From: JBGAHD01 sp044226395 | GTDB taxonomy: Bacteria > Pseudomonadota > Gammaproteobacteria > Xanthomonadales > Ahniellaceae | Length of the DNA stretch: 64,000 nt | Assembly (NCBI GenBank): GCA_044226395.1 | Contig: JBGAHD010000002.1 | Coordinates: forward strand, 496,001-560,000 | Direction: 5' to 3' | Shown: piece after piece, positions 9,140-15,883 of the stretch | Layout of the letters: each line of letters starts with the position of its first letter | How positions within the stretch are numbered: the first letter of the stretch is position 1 | Translations under genes and position numbers: made by a program | The notes under the pieces: model-generated | Told to the model about the DNA's origin: nothing | Seen by the model: only the letters and a program-made list of their open reading frames with translations | Databases searched by the model: none

Positions 9140-10456
9140 ATGCCTAAGACCGCCAAGCCCTCGAACGTCCGGACCGGGAAGACCAAACCCGTCACCGCCA
9201 AGGCCCAGCCGACGCCGCGCGCGCCGACGCAAGGCTCGTCGCGCGATCGCGAGATCGTCGCGGCTCGCGTCATCGTCACGTGCCCGGGTCGCAACTTCGT
9301 CACGCTCAAGATCGAAACGCGCTCCGGTATCTACGGTCTGGGCGATGCCACGCTCAATGGCCGCGAGCTTGCGGTCGCGTCGTATCTGCAAGATCACGTG
9401 GTGCCGAACCTGATCGGTCGCGACGCCGGTCGCATCGAGGACCTGTTTCAGTTCCTCTATCGCGGCGCGTACTGGCGACGCGGCCCCGTGACCATGACCG
9501 CGATCGCGGCGGTCGATGTGGCGCTGTGGGACATCCTGGGCAAGATGGCGGGCCTGCCGCTGTATCAATTGCTCGGCGGTCGCTCGCGCGAAGGCGCCTT
9601 GGTCTATGGCCACGCGAATGGCCGCGACATCGCGGAGACCAGCGAGGAAGTGGGCCGTTTCATCGAACGCGGCTTCCTGGCCGTGCGCGCGCAATGCGCG
9701 GTGCCGGGCGTGAAGAAAACCTATGGCATCTCCGTCGGCGGCAAGCCCTATGAACCGGCCGAGAGCGAACTGCCGACCGAAACCGTGTGGAACACGCCGC
9801 GCTATCTCGACGTGGCGCCGCGCTTGTTCGAGCGTCTGCGTCGCGATCATGGCAACACCGTCGAGCTGCTGCACGACGTGCATCATCGCCTGACCCCGAT
9901 CGAGGCCGCGCGCCTGGCTCGCGATCTCGAGCCGTATCGCCTGTTTTGGCTCGAGGACGCCACGCCCGCCGACAATCAGAAATCCTTCGAGCTGATTCGT
10001 CAGCACTCGGTCACGCCGCTGGCGGTCGGTGAAGTGTTCAATTCGATCTGGGACTGCAAGCACCTGATCGAGAATCAACTGATCGACTACATCCGCACGA
10101 CCATCGTGCACGGCGGCGGCATCACGCACGTGCGCCGCATCGCCGACTTCGCGGCGCTGCATCAGGTACGCACGGGTTTTCATGGGGCGACGGACCTGTC
10201 GCCCGTGTGCATGGGCGCGGCCCTGCACTTCGATACGTGGGTGCCGAACTTCGGCATTCAGGAATACATGTTCCATACCGAGATCGCCGAAGCCGTATTC
10301 CCGCACGACTACGCGTTTCGCGCGGGGCGCTTGCACGTGGGCGACACGCCGGGTCACGGCGTCGACATCGACGAGAAGCTGGCCGCGAAGTATCCCTACG
10401 CGCCCAAGCAATTGCCGATCGCGCGCCTGGAAGACGGCGCGATGTGGGACTGGTGA
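9140..10456 (+). CDS. manD: D-mannonate dehydratase, enolase-superfamily (ManD) type
   Basis: A 438-residue cytoplasmic enolase-superfamily enzyme predicted to dehydrate D-mannonate to 2-keto-3-deoxygluconate, the third step of glucuronate breakdown. The Mg ligands are Asp246 (LLHDVHH), Glu272 (FWLEDATPA) and Glu298 (AVGEVFN), spaced 26 and 26 as in characterised ManD. YRGAYWRRGPVTM and GFHGATDLSPV are also family hallmarks, and the C-terminus MWDW ends as in known members. The catalytic core begins at about residue 37. The first 36 residues are a Lys/Pro/Thr-rich extension that cannot be removed by choosing another start, because no in-frame ATG, GTG or TTG follows before the core. It starts 7 bases after the esterase stop. 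Some family members have low activity on mannonate or prefer gluconate. Confidence 0.92.
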   Translation: MPKTAKPSNVRTGKTKPVTAKAQPTPRAPTQGSSRDREIVAARVIVTCPGRNFVTLKIETRSGIYGLGDATLNGRELAVASYLQDHVVPNLIGRDAGRIEDLFQFLYRGAYWRRGPVTMTAIAAVDVALWDILGKMAGLPLYQLLGGRSREGALVYGHANGRDIAETSEEVGRFIERGFLAVRAQCAVPGVKKTYGISVGGKPYEPAESELPTETVWNTPRYLDVAPRLFERLRRDHGNTVELLHDVHHRLTPIEAARLARDLEPYRLFWLEDATPADNQKSFELIRQHSVTPLAVGEVFNSIWDCKHLIENQLIDYIRTTIVHGGGITHVRRIADFAALHQVRTGFHGATDLSPVCMGAALHFDTWVPNFGIQEYMFHTEIAEAVFPHDYAFRAGRLHVGDTPGHGVDIDEKLAAKYPYAPKQLPIARLEDGAMWDW

Positions 10457-12126
10457 TGCGGGCCGCGCGCGCGCTGTTGGCGCTGATGCTGATGGGCATC
10501 GGCGCCGCTTCGGCGGTGGAACCGGCGCGCTTCGCCTGGTTCGAGTACACCGGCCGCGACGCGATCTTCGAGCGGCCGCTGCCCGCGGGCCACTATCGCA
10601 ATCCCATTCTCGCGGGTTTTCATCCCGATCCCAGCGTGACGCGCGCGGGCGATCGCTTTTACTTGGTGAATTCGAGCTTCGCGTACTTTCCAGGCATTCC
10701 CGTCTTCGAAAGTCGCGACTTGGTGCATTGGACGCCGATCGGTCATGTCATCGATCGACCGTCGCAGCTCGACTTCGATGGTCTGCGTATTTCGCGCGGC
10801 GTGTTCGCGCCGACGATCAGTTACCACGAGGGCACGTTCTACGTGCTCAACACCGCCGTCGACAATGGCGGCAATTACCTAGTGACCGCCAAGAATCCGG
10901 CCGGGCCTTGGTCCGATCCGATCTGGCTGCCGAGCGTGGGCGGCATCGATACCTCGCTGTTCTTCGATGACGATGGGAAGACCTATCTGCTCAACAACGA
11001 CGCGCCCGAGGGCAAGCCGCTGTATGACGGTCATCGCGCGATCTGGCTGCGCGAGTTCGATCTGGCCAAGCTTCAACCCCAGGGCGAAGCCAAGGTCGTG
11101 ATCAACGGCGGCGTGGATCTATCGAAGAAACCGATTTGGATCGAAGGCCCGCACATCTACAAGCGCGACCGCTGGTATTACCTCGTGTGCGCCGAGGGCG
11201 GCACCGGGCCGCAGCATTCACAAGTGGTACTCCGCAGCCGCCAGGTGTGGGGACCGTACAAACCGTGGCGACGCAATCCGATCTTGACCCAGCGCGACCT
11301 CGCGCCTGATCGGCCCGACCCCATCACCAATGCCGGTCACGCCGATCTGGTCGAAGGCCTCGATGGGCAATGGTGGGCGGTGTTTCTGGCGAGCCGCACG
11401 TATGGCGAAGGGCACTACAACACGGGGCGCGAGACCTTTCTGCTGCCCGTGACGTGGCGGCGCGGATGGCCGACGATTCTGCCGAAGGGTCAGGCGATCC
11501 CCACCGTCGCGCCCGCGCCATCGTTTTTGCGCGGTCAGCAAACGCAGGCGCCCTTGAGCGGCAACTTCACGTGGCGCGATGAGTTCGACGATCCCGCGCC
11601 ACAGAGCGCCTGGATGTATCTACGCGTGCCCAAGCAACCGTGGCTCGATCTGGCGTCGACGCGCGGAATGTTGTCGATTCATCCGCTAGCCGAGGGACTC
11701 GAGACCCTGCGCAATCCGTCCTTCCTCGCGCGCCGGCAACAGCATCTGCGCTTCGAAGCGCGCACGGCGCTGGAACCGCCACGCGACGCGGGCGTGACCG
11801 CGGGCCTCGCCGCGTATCAGAACGAAGGGCATTGGTACTTTCTCGGCGCGCGGCGCGTGGACGGCGACATCGCGCTGACGCTCGAACGCAGTCGCGGCGG
11901 CGCGTGCACCACGGTCGAACTCGGTCGCGTCAGCGTCGATCGCCAGTTGATCCTCGCGATCGAGGGCAATGGCGGTCGCTATTCCTTCGGCTACGACGCG
12001 GGCGATGGCTTGAAATGGCCGGTGCGCGACGATGACGGCACGCTGTTGAGCACGGATGTCGCGGGCGGGTTCGTCGGCGCGACGATCGGGCCCTACGCGC
12101 GGCTCGAGGCATCGTCCTCGCCGTGA
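10456..12126 (+). CDS. Exported GH43 beta-xylosidase / alpha-L-arabinofuranosidase
   Basis: A 556-residue GH43 protein with a signal peptide (residues 1-20, ending GAASA). The five-blade propeller carries the expected catalytic set: general base Asp58 in GFHPDPSV, Asp165 in GGIDTSLFF, and general acid Glu230 in WIEGPHI. A C-terminal beta-sandwich of about 200 residues (beginning near FTWRDEFDD) matches the xylosidase C-terminal domain of the longer GH43 subfamilies. The ATG overlaps the manD stop by one base (TGATG), so translation is probably coupled. It is the last gene of the plus-strand operon, followed by a convergent hairpin. Substrate could be xylosyl or arabinosyl linkages; sequence alone does not decide. 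Confidence 0.92.
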   Translation: MRAARALLALMLMGIGAASAVEPARFAWFEYTGRDAIFERPLPAGHYRNPILAGFHPDPSVTRAGDRFYLVNSSFAYFPGIPVFESRDLVHWTPIGHVIDRPSQLDFDGLRISRGVFAPTISYHEGTFYVLNTAVDNGGNYLVTAKNPAGPWSDPIWLPSVGGIDTSLFFDDDGKTYLLNNDAPEGKPLYDGHRAIWLREFDLAKLQPQGEAKVVINGGVDLSKKPIWIEGPHIYKRDRWYYLVCAEGGTGPQHSQVVLRSRQVWGPYKPWRRNPILTQRDLAPDRPDPITNAGHADLVEGLDGQWWAVFLASRTYGEGHYNTGRETFLLPVTWRRGWPTILPKGQAIPTVAPAPSFLRGQQTQAPLSGNFTWRDEFDDPAPQSAWMYLRVPKQPWLDLASTRGMLSIHPLAEGLETLRNPSFLARRQQHLRFEARTALEPPRDAGVTAGLAAYQNEGHWYFLGARRVDGDIALTLERSRGGACTTVELGRVSVDRQLILAIEGNGGRYSFGYDAGDGLKWPVRDDDGTLLSTDVAGGFVGATIGPYARLEASSSP

Positions 12127-12146
12127 TACCGCGGAACATGTGAACA

Positions 12147-12180
12147 CCGCCGCTCCGCGCTGGGCGCGCGCGAGCGGCGG
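12147..12180. terminator. Hairpin in the convergent gap between the GH43 and lactonase-like genes
   Basis: CCGCCGCTC at 12147-12155 pairs perfectly with GAGCGGCGG at 12172-12180. The hairpin lies in the 76-base gap between two converging operon ends. There is no clear T-run on either side, so it could be a bidirectional terminator or a transcript-end stabiliser. Confidence 0.5.
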
Positions 12181-12202
12181 AGTCGTCGCGATGGTCGCGA
12201 CT

Positions 12203-13267
12203 TCAGGGCGTGCGCGGCTCGAAACCTAGTCCTCGCGCCAGGACCCGCACGCGCGCGACGAAGCCGTGCGAGGTCATGTACAGCGTGCGACCGTCATCGC
12301 CGAATTTGCAGTTGGACACGGCGTCACCGGTTTCGATGCGGCCGAGTCGCTTGCCATCGGGCGCGAACACCAGCACGCCGCCGGGCGCGGCCGCGAACAG
12401 CGTGCCGTCGCTGGCCACGGCCATGCCATCGGGCAGACCGCGCGCGCCTTGCGCAATCAGATCGCTGGCATCGGCGAAAAGACGCTTGTTGATCACGTTG
12501 CCACGCGTGTCGAGCGTGTAGGCCATCCAGATCGGCCGCTTGCCGTCGGCGTTGGAGACATAGAGCGTGCGCTGATCGGGCGAGAGCGCCACGCCGTTGG
12601 GAAAGCTCAGGGTGTCGTCGATGACGCGGACCTTGCCCGCGCGGCCCAAGGCGAACACGCCGCTGAAGTTCAGTTCACGCGCGGGTGAGCGTTCAAACTC
12701 TTTCAGACCGAAAGGCGGATCGGTGAAATAGATCGTGCCGTTGTCGTGACGCACGAGATCATTGGGGCTGTTGAAGCGCTTGCCCTGATAGCGCGCGACG
12801 AGCGTGGTGCGACGAAGGTCGTGCAAGTCGACGCGTGCCAGCGCGCGCGATCCGGAATCGGCGAACAACAAAGCGCCATCGGGCGCGATCAGCAAGCCGT
12901 TGGCGCCGGCTTCGCGCAGCGTGTCGCTCTCCGGTCCGACATAGCCCGAAGGCTTGAGCAGGATCGACAGGCCTTCGCGCTCGGACCAGCGATAAAGTGT
13001 GTTCTCCGGCACGTCGGTGAAGAGCAGATATCCGCCGTCGCGCACCCACACCGGGCCTTCGGACCAATTGAAGCCCTCGGCGATCTTCTCGATGCGCGCA
13101 TCGGCGGGGACGAGCGCGTGAAAGCGCTCGTCGGACGCGACGACGCGACCGGCCTTGAGCACCTCGGGCGCGGCGAGCGCGGCACCCATCGTCATCACGC
13201 TGGCGCACACGACGCCGATCAGCGTCGCAACCCAACCGAGCAGCGACCTGCGCGTCGAGACGTTCAC
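12203..13267 (-). CDS. Exported SMP-30/gluconolactonase-family protein
   Basis: A 354-residue beta-propeller of the SMP-30/gluconolactonase/LRE family. It has the Glu-containing EGPVW blade motif, GLLIAPDGALLFADSG, NSPNDLV and the PDGMAVASDG region. The N-terminus has STRRSLLG followed by a hydrophobic stretch ending ALAA, which resembles a twin-arginine signal, so the protein is probably periplasmic. The GTG at 13267 overlaps the TGA of the upstream xylanase (GTGA), implying translational coupling; the frame extends upstream to 13405, inside the xylanase gene. It is the last gene of the six-gene operon. It may open an aldono- or uronolactone released outside the cytoplasm, but the substrate is not evident. 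Confidence 0.83.
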   Translation of the reverse strand: MNVSTRRSLLGWVATLIGVVCASVMTMGAALAAPEVLKAGRVVASDERFHALVPADARIEKIAEGFNWSEGPVWVRDGGYLLFTDVPENTLYRWSEREGLSILLKPSGYVGPESDTLREAGANGLLIAPDGALLFADSGSRALARVDLHDLRRTTLVARYQGKRFNSPNDLVRHDNGTIYFTDPPFGLKEFERSPARELNFSGVFALGRAGKVRVIDDTLSFPNGVALSPDQRTLYVSNADGKRPIWMAYTLDTRGNVINKRLFADASDLIAQGARGLPDGMAVASDGTLFAAAPGGVLVFAPDGKRLGRIETGDAVSNCKFGDDGRTLYMTSHGFVARVRVLARGLGFEPRTP

Positions 13268-14427
13268 GGCTGCCCTCGCGGCACATTCAACACCGCTTCG
13301 AGCGCGGGCTTGGGCCGGCGCTCGCGATCGAACAACAAGGGATAGTTGCTTCGATGCGGCACAGGGTAGTCGTTCTTCCATGACATGCCGTCGTGCACGC
13401 CCCACAGGGTCACGCGCGCGATCTGCTCGCGCTTGCGGTGGAACAGCGCGAAGAGTTCCGCGTAGCGACGCGTCAACTGTTGCTGCACGTCATCGGGCAA
13501 GCCGTTCGGATAGGGATCGAGATAGCGCTCGAACTCGGGCAGTTGAAATTGCGGATGGGTGAACGCGCTGCCAATCACTTGGCCTTCGCGCGTGAACGGA
13601 AGCACGTCGACGTCGAGCTCGGTGATCATCACTTTCAGGCCAAGGGCCGCGTAGGCGTCGATCGCGGCCTCGATGTCGGCCAGGCTCGGATAGTTCAGGC
13701 CCCAGTGCGCCTGGATGCCGATGCCGTCGATGCGCAGGCGGTGGGCTTGCAGCATCTTGACCAGGCGCACGATGCCGTCGCGCTTGGCCGGGCGTTCGGC
13801 GTTGAAATCGTTGTAGTACAACTCGGTGTCGGGCGTGGCGCGCGCGGCGTATTCAAAGGCGCGGCGCACGAGTTCGTCGCCATCGCCGAAGGCCTTCACC
13901 CAGGCCGTGTCGGCGCGGTAATTGCCGTCTTCGCCGATCACTTCGTTGACCACGTCCCAAGCCTGCACGCGGCCGTGAAAGTGCCCGGCCACGGTGTCGA
14001 TGTGACGGCGCAGCACGTCGCGCTGTTCGCGCGGCGTGTGCGCATGGCCGTCGGCGTCGGTGAAGAACCACGCGGGCGTTTGGTTGTGCCACACCAGGGT
14101 GTGGGCGACGACGAACATGCCGTGTTCGCGACCGAGGTCGACGAAGGCATCGGCGCGCGTGAAGTCGTAGACGCCCGGTTTGGGCGTGAGCGACTCGGCC
14201 TTCATGACGTTCTCGGACGTGATGCTGTTGAAGTGGCGCAGCACCAGAGCGCGCGAGGCTTCGTCTCGTCCCGCGACGATGTCGTCGTTGATCGCCACGC
14301 CGACCAGGAAATCGTCGGCATAGGCGTCCTTGAGCGCGCGCGTGGGTTCGGTAGCGCTTGCTTCAGTCAAGGCGAACAGCGCGAAGCCCAGGAACAGCGC
14401 CCATCGTGGTGCTTGCATGGTGGACAT
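13264..14427 (-). CDS. Secreted GH10 endo-beta-1,4-xylanase
   Basis: A 387-residue GH10 xylanase with signal peptide (residues 1-26, ending EASA). The acid/base is Glu162 in WDVVNEV and the nucleophile is Glu270 in MITELDVD. Supporting residues include HTLVWHNQTP and the substrate-binding NSITSENVMKAE. It cuts the xylan backbone outside the cytoplasm. The ATG at 14427 has AAGGAA eight bases upstream and was preferred to the longer frame reaching 14670 inside uxaC. It is the fifth gene of the minus-strand operon, 11 bases after uxaC, and its stop overlaps the next start. A second, shorter GH10 enzyme is encoded four kilobases upstream in the same operon, suggesting a division of labour between polymer and oligomer. 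Confidence 0.95.
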   Translation of the reverse strand: MSTMQAPRWALFLGFALFALTEASATEPTRALKDAYADDFLVGVAINDDIVAGRDEASRALVLRHFNSITSENVMKAESLTPKPGVYDFTRADAFVDLGREHGMFVVAHTLVWHNQTPAWFFTDADGHAHTPREQRDVLRRHIDTVAGHFHGRVQAWDVVNEVIGEDGNYRADTAWVKAFGDGDELVRRAFEYAARATPDTELYYNDFNAERPAKRDGIVRLVKMLQAHRLRIDGIGIQAHWGLNYPSLADIEAAIDAYAALGLKVMITELDVDVLPFTREGQVIGSAFTHPQFQLPEFERYLDPYPNGLPDDVQQQLTRRYAELFALFHRKREQIARVTLWGVHDGMSWKNDYPVPHRSNYPLLFDRERRPKPALEAVLNVPRGQP

Positions 14428-14438
14428 GGTCGCGTTCC

Positions 14439-15863
14439 TTAGAGTTTGTAGGCCTGCTTGGGCAGGCGATAGGCCAGATCGACGACGAGTTCGGCGGCTT
14501 CGTCCTCGTCGAGACGATGCTCGGCGACGAGGGTCGCCAAGTAGGCGCAATCGATGCGACGCGCCACGTCGTGCCGCGCGGGAATGGACAAAAAGGCGCG
14601 CGTGTCGTCGTTGAAACCGACGGTGTTGTAGAACCCCGCCGTGCTCACCGTCTGTTCGCGAAAGCGCCACATGCCTTCGGGCGAATCATGGAACCACCAC
14701 GCGGGACCGAGTCGCAAGCACGGATAGTGGCCCGCCAACGGCGCGAGTTCGCGAGCATAGGTGCTCTCGTCGAGCGTGAATAGAATCAAGGTGAAGTTCG
14801 GCGCATTGCCGAAGCGCTCGAGCAAGGGTCGAAGCGCGCGCACGTAGTCGGTGGCGAGTGGCATATCCGCGCCCATGTTGCGGCCGTGGCGATGGAACAG
14901 CTCGGGGTTGTGATTGCGCAGGCAACCGGGGTGCAGTTGCATCACCAGGCCGTCGTCGAGACTCATCGCGGCTATCTCGACCAGCATCTGGCCGCGAAAG
15001 ACTTCGGCGTCGCGCGCGTCGCCGCGACCACGCGCGACCTTGTCGAACAAGGCGCGCGCTTCCGCTGGCGACAGGTTGGCGGTGAACGCGCTCTCGTGGC
15101 CGTGATCGGTGGACGTCGCGCCCATCTGCGCGAAGAAGGCGCGGCGTTGGCGATGCGCGCGGAGATAGCCTTCCCAGGTGTACACGTCTTCGCCGGTGAT
15201 CTCGCCCAACATCGTCAGAGCCGCGGCGAAGTCCTCGTGCTCGGGGTCGACCACGACATCGGGCCGATAGGCCGTGATCACGCGACCGGGCCAGCCCGAC
15301 GTGCGAATCGCGCGGTGGTGCGCGAGCGTATCGATCGGGCCCTCGGTGGTGGCCAGCACTTCGATGCCGAAGCGATCGAACAAGGCGCGCGGCCGAAACG
15401 CGGGTGTCGCGAGCGCCTCGGTGATGGTGTCGTAGTAGTGATCGGCCGTGTCCGCGCCCAGCCGCACGCGCAGACCGAAGACCTCATGAAAGACGTGATT
15501 GAGCCAGATCGCCGACGGCGTCCCGCGAAACAGCGGCCACTGCCGCGCGAACACGCGCCATGCCTCGCGCGGATCCACCGCCGCGCGCGTGCCATCGCGT
15601 CGCGGTATGCCCAGCGCATCGAGCGACACGCCCTGACTGTAGAGCATGCGAAACACGTAGTGATCGGGCACCAGCAGCAATTCGGTCGCGTCGGTGAACG
15701 GCGCGTCCGTGGCGAACCACGCGGGATCGGTGTGGCCGTGCGGGCTGATGATGGGCAGCTTCTCGACCAAGGCGAACAGGCGCCGCGCGATCGCGCGCGT
15801 GCTGGCCTCGGTCGGAAACAGGCGATCGGGATGCAAGAGCAGCGGTGGCGAGGTCGTGGGCAT
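14439..15863 (-). CDS. uxaC: Uronate (glucuronate) isomerase
   Basis: A 474-residue cytoplasmic amidohydrolase-superfamily isomerase converting D-glucuronate to D-fructuronate (or galacturonate to tagaturonate). The metal-binding HxH is PHGHTDP with His42 and His44. LLLVPDHYVFRMLYSQG, VLATTEGPIDTLAHH and the C-terminal DDTRAFLSIPARHDVARR are characteristic UxaC blocks. Length is normal. It lies between the GH115 alpha-glucuronidase (20 bases upstream) and the GH10 xylanase (11 bases downstream), so it takes the glucuronate released by the two alpha-glucuronidases. ManD, two steps later in the pathway, is encoded in the opposite operon; the intervening fructuronate reductase is not in the window. 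Confidence 0.95.
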   Translation of the reverse strand: MPTTSPPLLLHPDRLFPTEASTRAIARRLFALVEKLPIISPHGHTDPAWFATDAPFTDATELLLVPDHYVFRMLYSQGVSLDALGIPRRDGTRAAVDPREAWRVFARQWPLFRGTPSAIWLNHVFHEVFGLRVRLGADTADHYYDTITEALATPAFRPRALFDRFGIEVLATTEGPIDTLAHHRAIRTSGWPGRVITAYRPDVVVDPEHEDFAAALTMLGEITGEDVYTWEGYLRAHRQRRAFFAQMGATSTDHGHESAFTANLSPAEARALFDKVARGRGDARDAEVFRGQMLVEIAAMSLDDGLVMQLHPGCLRNHNPELFHRHGRNMGADMPLATDYVRALRPLLERFGNAPNFTLILFTLDESTYARELAPLAGHYPCLRLGPAWWFHDSPEGMWRFREQTVSTAGFYNTVGFNDDTRAFLSIPARHDVARRIDCAYLATLVAEHRLDEDEAAELVVDLAYRLPKQAYKL

Positions 15864-15883
15864 GATCGGGGTCGATGACGTGC

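Noticed and set aside
14349..14362. Xyl-box-like sequence CGGTAGCGCTTGCT
   Set aside because: It lies in the signal-peptide codons of the GH10 xylanase gene and matches only 10 of 14 positions, so it is probably coincidental.
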